Positions 12,880 to 25,375 of a stretch of 64,000 nucleotides of DNA are shown here, in pieces. Within the stretch, counting starts at the first letter, position 1, and every line of letters starts with the position of its first letter. The position numbers were made by a program, and so were the translations under genes. This stretch comes from Cyprinodon diabolis (lineage: Eukaryota; Chordata; Actinopteri; Cyprinodontiformes; Cyprinodontidae), in contig JARPUW010000553.1 of NCBI GenBank assembly GCA_030533445.1, forward strand, positions 124,001 to 188,000, read 5' to 3'. A model generated the notes under the pieces. That model ran no database searches and was not told where the DNA came from. It saw only the letters and a list, made by a program, of their open reading frames with translations.

Positions 12880-15800
12880 TGTTGGAACCTTGAGCTGCTG
12901 GAACCTTGAGCTGCTGGTGCTTCTGGAACCTTGAGCTGCTGGAACCTTGAGCTGCTGGTGCTTCTGGAACCTTGAGCTGCTGGAACCTTGAGCTCCTGGA
13001 ACCTTGAGCTGCTGGTGCTTCTGGAACCTTGAGCTGCTGGAACCTTGAGCTGCTGGAACCTTGAGCTGCTGGTGCTTCTGGAACCTTGAGCATCTGGAGC
13101 CTTGAGCTTCTGGAACCTTGAGCTGCTGGAGCCTTGAGCTGCTGGTGCTTCTGGAACCTTGAGCTGCTGGAGCCTTTAGCTGCTGGAACCTTGAGCTGCT
13201 GGAACCTTGAGCTGCTGGAACCTTGAGCTGCTGGTGCTTCTGGAACCTTGAGCTGCTGAAACCTTGAGCTGCTGGTGCTTCTGGAACCTTGAGCTGCTGG
13301 AACCTTGAGCTGCTGGTGATTCTGGAACCTTGAGCTGCTGGAACCTTGAGCTGCTGGTGCTTCTGGAACCTTGAGCTGCTGGAACCTTGAGCTTCTGGAG
13401 CCTTGAGCTGCTGGAACCTTGAAGTGCTGGAGCCTTGAGCTGCTGGAACCTTGAGCTGCTGGAGCTTTGAGCTGCTGGTGCTTCTGGAACCTTGAGCTTC
13501 TGGAACCTTGAGCTTCTGGAACCTTGAGCTGCTGGAGCCTTGAGCTTCTGGAGCCTTGAGCTGCTGAAGCCTTGAGCTGCTGGAATCTTGAGCTGCTGGT
13601 GCTTCTGGAACCTTGAGCTGCTGGAACCTTGAGCTGCTGGTGCTTCTGGAACCTTGAGCTGCTGGAACCTTGAGCTTCTGGTGCTTCTGGAACCTTGAGC
13701 TGCTGGAACCTTGAGCTGCTGGTGCTTCTGGAACCTTGAGCATCTGGAGCCTTGAGCCTCTGGAACCTTGAGCTGCTGGAGCCTTGAGCTGCTGGTGCTT
13801 CTGGAACCTTGAGCTGCTGGAACCTTGAGCTGCTGGTGCTTCTGGAACCTTGAGCTGCTGGAACCTTGAGCTGCTGGTGCTTCTGGAACCTTGAGCATCG
13901 GGAGCCTTGAGCTTCTGGAACCTTGAGCTGCTGGAGCCTTGAGCTGCTGGTGCTTCTGGAACCTTGAGCTGCTGGAGCCTTGAGCTCCTGGAACATTGAG
14001 CTGCTGGAACCTTGAGCTGCTGGAACCTTGAGCTTCTGGAACCTTGAGCTGCTGGTGCTTCTGGAACCTTGAGCTGCTGGAACCTTGAGCTGCTGGTGCT
14101 TCTGGAACCTTGAGCTGCTGGAACCTTGAGCTGCTGGTGCTTCTGGAACCTTGAGCTGCTGGAACCTTGAGCTGCTGGTGCTTCTGGAAACTTGAGCTTC
14201 TGGAGCCTTGAGCTGCTGGAACCTTGAGCTGCTGGTGCTTCTGGAACCTTGAGCTTCTGGAGCCTTGAGCCTCTGGAACCTTGAGCTGCTGGAGCCTTGA
14301 GCTGCTGGTGCTTCTGGAACCTTGAGCTGCTGGAACCTTGAGCTGCTGGTGCTTCTGGAACCTTGAGCTGCTGGAACCTTGAGCTGCTGGAACCTTGAGC
14401 TGCTGGTGCTTCTGGAACCTTGAGCATCCGGAGCATTGAGCTTCTGGAACCTTGAGCTGCTGGAGCCTTGAGCTGCTGGTGCTTCTGGAACCTTGAGCTG
14501 CTGGAGCCTTGAGCTGCTGGAACCTTGAGCTGCTGGAACCTTGAGCTTCTGGAACCTTAAGCTGCTGGTGCTTCTGGAACCTTGAGCTGCTGGAACCTTG
14601 AGCTGCTGGTGCTTCTGGAACCTTGAGCTGCTGGAACCTTGAGCTGCTGGTGCTTCTGGAACCTTTAGCTTCTGGAACCTTGAGCTGCTGGAGCCTTGAG
14701 CTGCTGGTGCTTCTGGAACCTTGAGCTTCTGGAACATTGAGCTTCTGGAACCTTGAGCTGCTGGAGCCTTGAGATTCTGGAACCTTGAGCTGCTGAAGCC
14801 TTGAGCTTCTGGAAACTTGAGCTGCTGGAGCCTTGAGCTTCTGGAACCTCTAGCTGCTGGAACCTTGAGATGCTGGAACCTTGAGCTGTTGGAACCTTGA
14901 GCTGCTGGAACCTTGAGCTGCTGGTGCTTCTGGAACCTTGAGCTGCTGGAACCTTGAGCTGCTGGTGCTTCTGGAACCTTGAGCTGCTGGTGCTTCTGGA
15001 ACCTTGAGCTGCTGGAACCTTGAGCTGCTGGTGCTTCTGGAACCTTGAGCTGCTGAAGCCTTGAGCTTCTGGAAACTTGAGCTGCTGGAGTCTTGAGCTT
15101 CTGGAACCTCTAGCTGCTGGAACCTTGAGCTGCTGGAACCTTGAGCTGTTGGAACCTTGAGCTGCTGGAACCTTGAGCTGCTGGTGCTTCTGGAACCTTG
15201 AGCTGCTGGAACCTTGAGCTGCTGGTGCTTCTGGAACCTTGAGCTGCTGGACCCTTGAGCTGCTGGTGCTTCTGGAACCTTGAGCTGCTGGAACCTTGAG
15301 CTGCTGGAACCTTGAGCTGCTGGTGCTTCTGGAACCTTGAGCATCTGGAGCCTTGAGCTTCTGGAACCTTGAACTGCTGGAGCCTTGAGCTGCTGGTGCT
15401 TCTGGAACCTTGAGCTGCTGGAGCCTTGTGCTGCTGGAACCTTGAGCTGCTGGAACCTTGAGCTGCTGGTGCTTCTGAAACCTTGAGCTGCTGGAACCTT
15501 GAGCTGCTGGAACCTTGAGCTGCTGGTGCTTCTGGAACCTTGAGCTGCTGGAACCTTGAGCTGCTGGTGCTTCTGGAACCTTGAGCTGCTGGAACCTTGA
15601 GCTGCTGGTGCTTCTGGAACCTTGAGCTTCTGGAACCTTGAGCTGCTGGAACCTTGAGCTTCTGGAGCCTTGAGCTGCTGGAACCTTGAAGTGCTGGAGC
15701 CTTTTAACTGCTGGAACCTTGAGCTGCTGGAACCTTGAGCTGCTGGAACCTTGAGCTGCTGGAGCGTTGAGCTGCTGGTGCTTCTGGAACCTTGAGCTTC

Positions 15801-18800
15801 TGGAACTTTGAGCTTCTGGAACCTTGAGCTGCTGAAGCCTTGAGCTGCTGGAACCTTGAGCTGCTGGTGCTTCTGGAACCTTGAGCTGCTGGAACCTTGA
15901 GCTGCTGGTGCTTCTGGAACCTTGAGCTGCTGGAACCTTGAGCTTCTGGTGCTTCTGGAACCTTGAGCTTCTGGAACCTTGAGCTGCTGGTGCTTCTGGA
16001 ACCTTGAGCATCTGGAGCCTTGAGCCTCTGGAACCTTGAGCTGCTGGAGCCTTGAGCTGCTGGTGCTTCTGGAACCTTGAGCTGCTGGAACCTTGAGCTG
16101 CTGGTGCTTCTGGAACCTTGAGCTGCTGGAACCTTGAGCTGCTGGTGCTTCTGGAACCTTGAGCATCGGGAGCCTTGAGCTTCTGGAACCTTGAGCTGCT
16201 GGAGCCTTGAGCTGCTGGTGCTTCTGGAACCTTGAGCTGCTGGAGCCTTGAGCTCCTGGAACATTGAGCTGCTGGAACCTTGAGCTGCTGGAACCTTGAG
16301 CTTCTGGAACCTTGAGCTGCTGGTGCTTCTGGAACCTTGAGCTGCTGGAACCTTGAGCTGCTGGTGCTTCTGGAAACTTGAGCTTCTGGAGCCTTGAGCT
16401 GCTGGAACCTTGAGCTGCTGGTGCTTCTGGAACCTTGAGCATCTGGAGCCTTGAGCCTCTGGAACCTTGAGCTGCTGGAGCCTTGAGCTGCTGGTGCTTC
16501 TGGAACCTTGAGCTGCTGGAACCTTGAGCTGCTGGTGCTTCTGGAACCTTGAGCTGCTGGAACCTTGAGCTGCTGGTGCTTCTGGAACCTTGAGCATCTG
16601 GAGCCTTGAGCTTCTGGAACCTTGAGCTGCTGGATCCTTGAGCTGCTGGTGCTTCTGGAGCCTTGAGCTGCTGGGACCTTGAAGTGCTGGAGCCTTGAGC
16701 TGCTGGAACCTTGAGCTGCTGGAACCTTGAGCTGCTGGAACCTTGAGCTGCTGGAGCTTTGAGCTGCTGGTGCTTCTGGAACCTTGAGCTTCTGGAACCT
16801 TGAGCTGCTGGAACCTTGAGCTGCTGGAACCTTGAGCTTCTGGTGCTTCTGGAACCTTGAGCTTCTGGAACCTTGAGCTGCTGGTGCTTCTGGAACCTTG
16901 AGCATCTGGAGCCTTGAGCCTCTGGAACCTTGAGCTGCTGGAGCCTTGAGCTGCTGGTGCTTCTGGAACCTTGAGCTGCTGGAACCTTGAGCTGCTGGTG
17001 CTTCTGGAACCTTGAGCTGCTGGAACCTTGAGCTGCTGGTGCTTCTGGAACCTTGAGCATCGGGAGCCTTGAGCTTCTGGAACCTTGAGCTGCTGGAGCC
17101 TTGAGCTGCTGGTGCTTCTGGAACCTTGAGCTGCTGGAGCCTTGAGCTCCTGGAACATTGAGCTGCTGGAACCTTGAGCTTCTGGAACCTTGAGCTGCTG
17201 GTGCTTCTGGAACCTTGAGCTGCTGGAACCTTGAGCTGCTGGTGCTTCTGGAAACTTGAGCTTCTGGAGCCTTGAGCTGCTGGAACCTTGAGCTGCTGGT
17301 GCTTCTGGAACCTTGAGCATCTGGAGCCTTGAGCCTCTGGAACCTTGAGCTGCTGGAGCCTTGAGCTGCTGGTGCTTCTGGAACCTTGAGCTGCTGGAAC
17401 CTTGAGCTGCTGGTGCTTCTGGAACCTTGAGCTGCTGGAACCTTGAGCTGCTGGAACCTTGAGCTGCTGGTGCTTCTGGAACCTTGAGCATCTGGAGCCT
17501 TGAGCTTCTGGAACCTTGAGCTGCTGGATCCTTGAGCTGCTGGTGCTTCTGGAGCCTTGAGCTGCTGGAACCTTGAAGTGCTGGAGCCTTGAGCTGCTGG
17601 AACCTTGAGCTGCTGGAACCTTGAGCTGCTGGAACCTTGAGCTGCTGGAGCTTTGAGCTGCTGGTGCTTCTGGAACCTTGAGCTTCTGGAACCTTGAGCT
17701 GCTGGAGCCTTGAGCTTCTGGAACCTTGAGCTGCTGAAGCCTTGAGCTGCTGGAACCTTGAGCTGCTGGTGCTTCTTGAACCTTGAGCTGCTGGTGCTTC
17801 TGGAACCTTGAGCTGCTGGAACCTTGAGCTGCTGGAACCTTGAGCTGCTGGTGCTTCTGGAACCTTGAGCATCTGGAGCCTTGAGCCTCTGGAACCTTGA
17901 GCTGCTGGAGCCTTGAGCTGCTGGTGCTTCTGGAACCTTGAGCTGCTGGAACCTTGAGCTGCTGGTGCTTCTGGAACCTTGAGCTGCTGGAACCTTGAGC
18001 TGCTGGTGCTTCTGGAAACTTGAGCTTCTGGAGCCTTGAGCTGCTGGAACCTTGAGCTGCTGGTGCTTCTGGAACCTTGAGCATCTGGAGCCTTGAGCCT
18101 CTGGAACCTTGAGCTGCTGGAGCCTTGAGCTGCTGGTGCTTCTGGAACCTTGAGCTGCTGGAACCTTGAGCTGCTGGTGCTTCTGGAACCTTGAGCTGCT
18201 GGAACCTTGAGCTGCTGGAACCTTGAGCTGCTGGTGCTTCTGGAACCTTGAGCATCTGGAGCCTTGAGCTTCTGGAACCTTGAGCTGCTGGATCCTTGAG
18301 CTGCTGGTGCTTCTGGAGCCTTGAGCTGCTGGAACCTTGAAGTGCTGGAGCCTTGAGCTGCTGGAACCTTGAGCTGCTGGAACCTTGAGCTGCTGGAGCT
18401 GTGAGCTGCTGGTGCTTCTGGAACCTTGAGCTTCTGGAACCTTGAGCTTCTGGAACCTTGAGCTGCTGGAGCCTTGAGCTTCTGGAACCTTGAGCTGCTG
18501 AAGCCTTGAGCTGCTGGAACCTTGAGCTGCTGGTGCTTCTGGAACCTTGAGCTGCTGGAACCTTGAGCTGCTGGTGCTTCTGGAACCTTGAGCTGCTGGA
18601 ACCTTGAGCTTCTGGTGCTTCTGGAACCTTGAGCTGCTGGAACCTTGAGCTGCTGGTGCTTCTGGAACCTTGAGCATCTGGAGCCTTGAGCCTCTGGAAC
18701 CTTGAGCTGCTGGAGCCTTGAGCTGCTGGTGCTTCTGGAACCTTGAGCTGCTGGAACCTTGAGCTGCTGGTGCTTCTGGAACCTTGAGCTGCTGGAACCT

Positions 18801-19620
18801 TGAGCTGCTGGTGCTTCTGGAACCTTGAGCATCGGGAGCCTTGAGCTTCTGGAACCTTGAGCTGCTTGAGCCTTGAGCTGCTGGTGCTTCTGGAACCTTG
18901 AGCTGCTGGAGCCTTGAGCTCCTGGAACATTGAGCTGCTGGAACCTTGAGCTGCTGGAACCTTTAGCTTCTGGAACCTTGAGCTGCTGGTGCTTCTGGAA
19001 CCTTGAGCTGCTGGAACCTTGAGCTGCTGGTGCTTCTGGAACCTTGAGCTGCTGGAACCTTGAGCTGCTGGTGCTTCTGGAACCTTGAGCATCTGGAGCC
19101 TTGAGCTTCTGGAACCTTGAGCTGCTGGAGCCTTGAGCTGCTGGTGCTTCTGGAACCTTGAGCTGCTGGAGCCTTGAGCTGCTGGAACCTTGAGCTGCTG
19201 GAACCTTGAGCTTCTGGAACCTTGAGCTGCTGGTGCTTCTGGAACCTTGAGCTGCTGGAACCTTGAGCTGCTGGAACCTTGAGCTGCTGGTGCTTCTGGA
19301 ACCTTGAGCTGCTGGAACCTTGATCTGCTGGTGCTTCTGGAACCTTGAGCTGCTGGAACCTTGAGCTGCTGGTGCTTCTGGAACCTTGAGCTGCTGGAAC
19401 CTTGAGCTGCTGGTGCTTCTAGAACCTTGAGCTTCTGGAACCTTGAGCTGCTGGAACCTTGAGCTTCTGGAGCCTTGAGCTGCTGGAACCTTGAAGTGCT
19501 GGATATTTGAGCTGCTGGAACCTTGAGCTGCTGGAACCTTGAGCTGCTGGAGCTTTGAGCTGCTGGTGCTTCTGGAACCTTGAGCTTCTGGAACCTTGAG
19601 CATCTGGAACCTTGAGCTGC
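12880..19620. repeat. Block R: higher-order segment, first copy
   Basis: The block corresponds to about 38.5-45.1 kb (R'). The separation is 25,562 around 14.4-14.7 kb (14436/39998, 14737/40299) and 25,521 around 15.7-19.6 kb (18677/44198, 19092/44613, 19603/45124). The two steps of 41 bases each equal one 16-base plus one 25-base unit. Diagnostic variants are gagcatcggg, gagcatccgg, ggaacattgag, gctggatcc and the 17-base unit with ccttttaactg at about 15700. The block lies between Q, rich in ttttgcatctgg units, and S, rich in gagctggtgg and gcttgtgg units. No gene is seen. Confidence 0.78.
14665..19092 (-). other. Stop-free minus frame, 1,475 codons; not called a gene
   Basis: The translation is made of units such as KVPAAQGSSSSRFQQL with optional EAP, KHQ or RST triplets from the 9-base module. 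It crosses the 17-base unit near 15704, reading PAVKRLQHF there, and then resumes the same peptide repeat. A one-base insertion therefore does not change the product type. Another frame of 1,275 codons (14850-18677) lies within it on the same strand, which argues against a single selected frame. No start context or splice structure is visible. Confidence 0.25.
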
Positions 19621-19804
19621 TGGTGCTTCTGGAACCTTGAGCTGCTGGAACCTTGAGCTGTTGGAACCTTGAGCTGCTGGAACCTTGAGCTGCTGGTGCT
19701 TCTGGAACCTTGAGCTGCTGGAACCTTGAGCTGCTGGTGCTTCTGGAACCTTGAGCTGCTGGAACCTTGAGCTGCTGGAACCTTTAGCTGCTGGTGCTTC
19801 TGGA

Positions 19805-20490
19805 ACCTTGAGCTGCTGGAACCTTGAGCTGCTGGAACCTTGAGCTGCTGGAACCTTGAGCTGCTGGTGCTTCTGGAACCTTGAGCATCTGGAGCCTTGA
19901 GCTTCTGGAACCTTGAGCTGCTGGAGCCTTGAGCTGCTGGTGCTTCTGGAACCTTGAGCTGCTTGAGCCTTGAGCTGCTGGAACCTTGAGCTGCTGGAAC
20001 CTTGAGCTGCTGGAACCTTGAGCTTCTGGAACCTTGAGCTGCTGGTGCTTCTGGAACCTTGAGCTGCTGGAACCTTGAGCTGCTGGAACCTTGAGCTGCT
20101 GGTGCTTCTGGAACCTTGAGCTGCTGGTGCTTCTGGAACCTTGAGCTGCTGGAACCTTGAGCTGCTGGTGCTTCTGGAACCTTGAGCTGCTGGAATCTTG
20201 AGCTGCTGGTGCTTCTGGAACCTTGAGCTTCTGGAACCTTGAGCTGCTGGAACCTTGAGCTTCTGGAGCCTTGAGCTGCTGGAACCTTGAAGTGCTGGAG
20301 CCTTGAGCTGCTGGAACCTTGAGCTGCTGGAACCTTGAGCTGCTGGAACCTTGAGCTGCTGGAGCTTTGAGCTGCTGGTGCTTCTGGAACCTTGAGCTGC
20401 TGGAACCTTGAGCTGCTGGAGCCTTGAGCTTCTGGAACCTTGAGCTGCTGAAGCCTTGAGCTGCTGGAACCTTGAGCTGCTGGAACCTTG
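19805..20490. repeat. X unit, copy 1
   Basis: This stretch recurs at about 24690-25375, 4,885 bases downstream. The rare marker gagctgcttg starts at 19956 in one and 24841 in the other. X accounts for 737 bases of the difference between the 2,074-base and 2,811-base periods in this block. It is made of ordinary 16/25-base units and holds no gene. The boundaries are accurate only to a few units. Confidence 0.7.
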
Positions 20491-22564
20491 AGCTGCTGGT
20501 GCTTCTGGAACCTTGAGCTGCTGGAACCTTCAGCTGCTGGTGCTTCTGGAACCTTGAGCTGCTGGTGCTTCTGGAACCTTCAGCTGCTGGAACCTTCAGC
20601 TGCTGGTGCTTCTGGAACCTTGAGCTGCTGGAACCTTTAGCTGCTGGAACGTTGAGCTGCTGGTGCTTCTGGAACCTTGAGCATCTGGAGCCTTGAGCCT
20701 CTGGAACCTTGAGCTGCTGGAGCCTTGAGCTGCTGGTGCTTCTGGAACCTTGAGCTGCTGGTGCTTCTGGAACCTTGAGCTGGTGGAACCTTGAGCTGCT
20801 GGTGCTTCTGGAACCTTGAGCATCTGGAGCCTTGAGCTTCTGGAACCTTGAGCTGCTGGAGCCTTGAGCTGCTGGTGCTTGTGGAACCTTGAGCTGCTGG
20901 AGCCTTGAGCTCCTGGAAGCTTGAGCTGCTGGAACCTTGAGCTGCTGGAACCTTGAGCTTCTGGAACCTTGAGCTGCTGGTGCTTCTGGAACCTTGAGCT
21001 GCTGGAACCTTGAGCTGCTGGTGCTTCTGGAACCTTGAGCTGCTGGTGCTTCTGGAACCTTGAGCTGCTGTAACCTTAAGCTGCTGGTGCTTCTGGAACC
21101 TTGAGCTTCTGGAACCTTGAGCTGCTGGAACCTTGACTTCTGGAGCCTTGAGCTGCTGGAACCTTGAAGTGCTGGAGCCTTGAGCTGCTGGAACCTTGAG
21201 CTGCTGGAACCTTGAGCTGCTGGAGCTTTGAGCTGCTGGTGCTTCTGGAACCTTGAGTTTCTGGAACCTTGAGCTTCTGGAACCTTGAGCTGCTGGAGCC
21301 TTGAGCTTCTGGAACCTTGAGCTGCTGAAGCCTTGAGCTTCTGGAACCTTGAGCTGCTGGAGCCTTGAGCTTCTGGAACCTTGAGCTGCTGGAACCTTGA
21401 GCTGCTGGAACCTTGAGCTGCTGGTGCTTCTGGAACCTTGAGCTGCTGGAACCTTGAGCTGCTGATGCTTCTGGAACCTTGAGCTGCTGGAACCTTGAGC
21501 TGCTGGAACCTTGAGCTGCTGGTGCTTCTGGAACCTTGAGCATCTGGAGCCTTGAGCTTCTGGAACCTTGAGCTGCTGGAGCCTTGAGCTGCTGGTGCTT
21601 CTGGAACCTTGAGCTGCTGGAACCTTGAGCTGCTGGTGCTTCTGGAACCTTGAGCTGCTGGAACCTTGAGCTGCTGGTGCTTCTGGAACCTTGAGCTGCT
21701 GGAACCTTGAGCTGCTGGAACCTTGAGCTGCTGGAACCTTGAGCTGCTGGTGCTTCTGGAACCTTGAGCATCTGGAGCCTTGAGCTTCTGGAACCTTGAG
21801 CTGCTGGAGCCTTGAGCTGCTGGTGCTTCTGGAACCTTGAGCTGCTGGAACCTTGAGCTGCTGGAACCTTGAGCTGCTGGTGCTTCTGGAACCTTGAGCA
21901 TCTGGAGCCTTGAGCTTCTGGAACCTTGAGCTGCTGGAGCCTTGAGCTGCTGGTGCTTCTGGAACCTTGAGCTGCTGGAGCCTTGAGGTCCTGGAACCTT
22001 GAGCTGCTGGAACCTTGACCTACTGGAACCTTGAGCTTCTGGAACCTTGAGCTAGTGGTGCTTCTGGAACCTTGAGCTGCTGGAACCTTGAGCTGCTGGT
22101 GCTTCTGGAACCTTGAGCTGCTGGTGCTTCTGGAACCTTGAGCTGCTGGAACCTTGAGCTGCTGGTGCTTCTGGAACCTTGAGCTGCTGGAACCTTGAGC
22201 TGCTGGTGCTTCTGGAATCTTGAGCTTCTGGAACCTTGAGCTGCTGGTGCTTCTGGAACCTTGAGCTGCTGGAACCTTCAGCTGCTGGTGCTTCTGGAAC
22301 CTTGAGCTGCTGGAACCTTTAGCTGCTGGAACGTTGAGCTGCTGGTGCTTCTGGAACCTTGAGCATCTGGAGCCTTGAGCCTCTGGAACCTTGAGCTGCT
22401 GGAGCCTTGAGCTGCTGGTGCTTCTGGAACCTTGAGCTGCTGGAACCTTGAGCTGCTGGTGCTTCTGGAACCTTGAGCTGGTGGAACCTTGAGCTGCTGG
22501 TGCTTCTGGAACCTTGAGCATCTGGAGCCTTGAGCTTCTGGAACCTTGAGCTGCTGGAGCCTTG
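20490..22564. repeat. Y unit, copy 1 (2,074-base period)
   Basis: Y carries the signature variants ccttcagctg (tca at 20530, 20580, 20596 and 22278), gcttgtgg (20876), gctgtaacc/ccttaagc (about 21070-21080), the 15-base unit gacttctggagcctt (about 21134), gagctagtgg (about 22052) and gagctggtgg (20779 and 22477). All recur 2,074 bases later. The octamer gctggtgg inside gagctggtgg equals the E. coli Chi sequence, which I take as chance. Confidence 0.75.
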
Positions 22565-24645
22565 AGCTGCTGGTGCTTCTGGAACCTTGAGCTGCTGGAA
22601 CCTTCAGCTGCTGGTGCTTCTGGAACCTTGAGCTGCTGGTGCTTCTGGAACCTTCAGCTGCTGGAACCTTCAGCTGCTGGTGCTTCTGGAACCTTGAGCT
22701 GCTGGAACCTTTAGCTGCTGGAACGTTGAGCTGCTGGTGCTTCTGGAACCTTGAGCATCTGGAGCCTTGAGCCTCTGGAACCTTGAGCTGCTGGAGCCTT
22801 GAGCTGCTGGTGCTTCTGGAACCTTGAGCTGCTGGTGCTTCTGGAACCTTGAGCTGGTGGAACCTTGAGCTGCTGGTGCTTCTGGAACCTTGAGCATCTG
22901 GAGCCTTGAGCTTCTGGAACCTTGAGCTGCTGGAGCCTTGAGCTGCTGGTGCTTGTGGAACCTTGAGCTGCTGGAGCCTTGAGCTCCTGGAAGCTTGAGC
23001 TGCTGGAACCTTGAGCTGCTGGAACCTTGAGCTTCTGGAACCTTGAGCTGCTGGTGCTTCTGGAACCTTGAGCTGCTGGAACCTTGAGCTGCTGGTGCTT
23101 CTGGAACCTTGAGCTGCTGGTGCTTCTGGAACCTTGAGCTGCTGTAACCTTAAGCTGCTGGTGCTTCTGGAACCTTGAGCTTCTGGAACCTTGAGCTGCT
23201 GGAACCTTGACTTCTGGAGCCTTGAGCTGCTGGAACCTTGAAGTGCTGGAGCCTTGAGCTGCTGGAACCTTGAGCTGCTGGAACCTTGAGCTGCTGGAGC
23301 TTTGAGCTGCTGGTGCTTCTGGAACCTTGAGTTTCTGGAACCTTGAGCTTCTGGAACCTTGAGCTGCTGGAGCCTTGAGCTTCTGGAACCTTGAGCTGCT
23401 GAAGCCTTGAGCTTCTGGAACCTTGAGCTGCTGGAGCCTTGAGCTTCTGGAACCTTGAGCTGCTGGAACCTTGAGCTGCTGGAACCTTGAGCTGCTGGTG
23501 CTTCTGGAACCTTGAGCTGCTGGAACCTTGAGCTGCTGATGCTTCTGGAACCTTGAGCTGCTGGAACCTTGAGCTGCTGGAACCTTGAGCTGCTGGTGCT
23601 TCTGGAACCTTGAGCATCTGGAGCCTTGAGCTTCTGGAACCTTGAGCTGCTGGAGCCTTGAGCTGCTGGTGCTTCTGGAACCTTGAGCTGCTGGAACCTT
23701 GAGCTGCTGGTGCTTCTGGAACCTTGAGCTGCTGGAACCTTGAGCTGCTGGTGCTTCTGGAACCTTGAGCTGCTGGAACCTTGAGCTGCTGGAACCTTGA
23801 GCTGCTGGAACCTTGAGCTGCTGGTGCTTCTGGAACCTTGAGCATCTGGAGCCTTGAGCTTCTGGAACCTTGAGCTGCTGGAGCCTTGAGCTGCTGGTGC
23901 TTCTGGAACCTTGAGCTGCTGGAACCTTGAGCTGCTGGAACCTTGAGCTGCTGGTGCTTCTGGAACCTTGAGCATCTGGAGCCTTGAGCTTCTGGAACCT
24001 TGAGCTGCTGGAGCCTTGAGCTGCTGGTGCTTCTGGAACCTTGAGCTGCTGGAGCCTTGAGGTCCTGGAACCTTGAGCTGCTGGAACCTTGACCTACTGG
24101 AACCTTGAGCTTCTGGAACCTTGAGCTAGTGGTGCTTCTGGAACCTTGAGCTGCTGGAACCTTGAGCTGCTGGTGCTTCTGGAACCTTGAGCTGCTGGTG
24201 CTTCTGGAACCTTGAGCTGCTGGAACCTTGAGCTGCTGGTGCTTCTGGAACCTTGAGCTGCTGGAACCTTGAGCTGCTGGTGCTTCTGGAATCTTGAGCT
24301 TCTGGAACCTTGAGCTGCTGGTGCTTCTGGAACCTTGAGCTGCTGGAACCTTCAGCTGCTGGTGCTTCTGGAACCTTGAGCTGCTGGAACCTTTAGCTGC
24401 TGGAACGTTGAGCTGCTGGTGCTTCTGGAACCTTGAGCATCTGGAGCCTTGAGCCTCTGGAACCTTGAGCTGCTGGAGCCTTGAGCTGCTGGTGCTTCTG
24501 GAACCTTGAGCTGCTGGAACCTTGAGCTGCTGGTGCTTCTGGAACCTTGAGCTGGTGGAACCTTGAGCTGCTGGTGCTTCTGGAACCTTGAGCATCTGGA
24601 GCCTTGAGCTTCTGGAACCTTGAGCTGCTGGAGCCTTGAGCTGCT
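22564..24645. repeat. Y unit, copy 2
   Basis: This is a tandem copy of the preceding unit. The tca markers 20530, 20580, 20596 and 22278 reappear at 22604, 22654, 22670 and 24352, each exactly 2,074 bases on. Translations of equivalent frames (21076-22521 and 23150-24595) are identical over 481 residues, so the duplication is recent or homogenised. One internal 16-base gain distinguishes parts of the unit from copy 1: the second gctggtgg of each copy sits after an extra core unit. Confidence 0.78.
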
Positions 24646-24689
24646 GGTGCTTGTGGAACCTTGAGCTGCTGGAGCCTTGAGCTCCTGGA

Positions 24690-25375
24690 AGCTTGAGCTG
24701 CTGGAACCTTGAGCTGCTGGAACCTTGAGCTGCTGGAACCTTGAGCTGCTGGTGCTTCTGGAACCTTGAGCATCTGGAGCCTTGAGCTTCTGGAACCTTG
24801 AGCTGCTGGAGCCTTGAGCTGCTGGTGCTTCTGGAACCTTGAGCTGCTTGAGCCTTGAGCTGCTGGAACCTTGAGCTGCTGGAACCTTGAGCTGCTGGAA
24901 CCTTGAGCTTCTGGAACCTTGAGCTGCTGGTGCTTCTGGAACCTTGAGCTGCTGGAACCTTGAGCTGCTGGAACCTTGAGCTGCTGGTGCTTCTGGAACC
25001 TTGAGCTGCTGGTGCTTCTGGAACCTTGAGCTGCTGGAACCTTGAGCTGCTGGTGCTTCTGGAACCTTGAGCTGCTGGAATCTTGAGCTGCTGGTGCTTC
25101 TGGAACCTTGAGCTTCTGGAACCTTGAGCTGCTGGAACCTTGAGCTTCTGGAGCCTTGAGCTGCTGGAACCTTGAAGTGCTGGAGCCTTGAGCTGCTGGA
25201 ACCTTGAGCTGCTGGAACCTTGAGCTGCTGGAACCTTGAGCTGCTGGAGCTTTGAGCTGCTGGTGCTTCTGGAACCTTGAGCTGCTGGAACCTTGAGCTG
25301 CTGGAGCCTTGAGCTTCTGGAACCTTGAGCTGCTGAAGCCTTGAGCTGCTGGAACCTTGAGCTGCTGGAACCTTG
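24690..25375. repeat. X unit, copy 2
   Basis: This is a copy of 19805-20490. Its presence between Y copies 2 and 3 turns the 2,074-base period into 2,811 (for example 22670 to 25481 and 23150 to 25961). The left junction, near 24.65-24.70 kb, is where sequence of the gcttgtgg/gagctcctgg type switches directly into X. Confidence 0.7.

Larger units (their letters stand above)
3750..12880. repeat. Block Q: higher-order segment, first copy
   Basis: This segment recurs almost unchanged at about 29.2-38.5 kb (Q') and in part at 59.7-64 kb (Q''). Marker pairs 4289/29892, 4937/30540, 6326/31929, 8301/33904, 9626/35229, 11150/36753 and 12770/38373 are all exactly 25,603 bases apart. Near the left edge the separation is 25,432 (the ctgctgggacc variant at about 3905 and 29337), so a 171-base length difference lies between there and 4.0 kb. 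Internally, 4.8-6.7 kb contains two rounds of a 1,389-base higher-order unit. Translations of equivalent frames are identical where I compared them, so divergence is very low. Confidence 0.8.
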
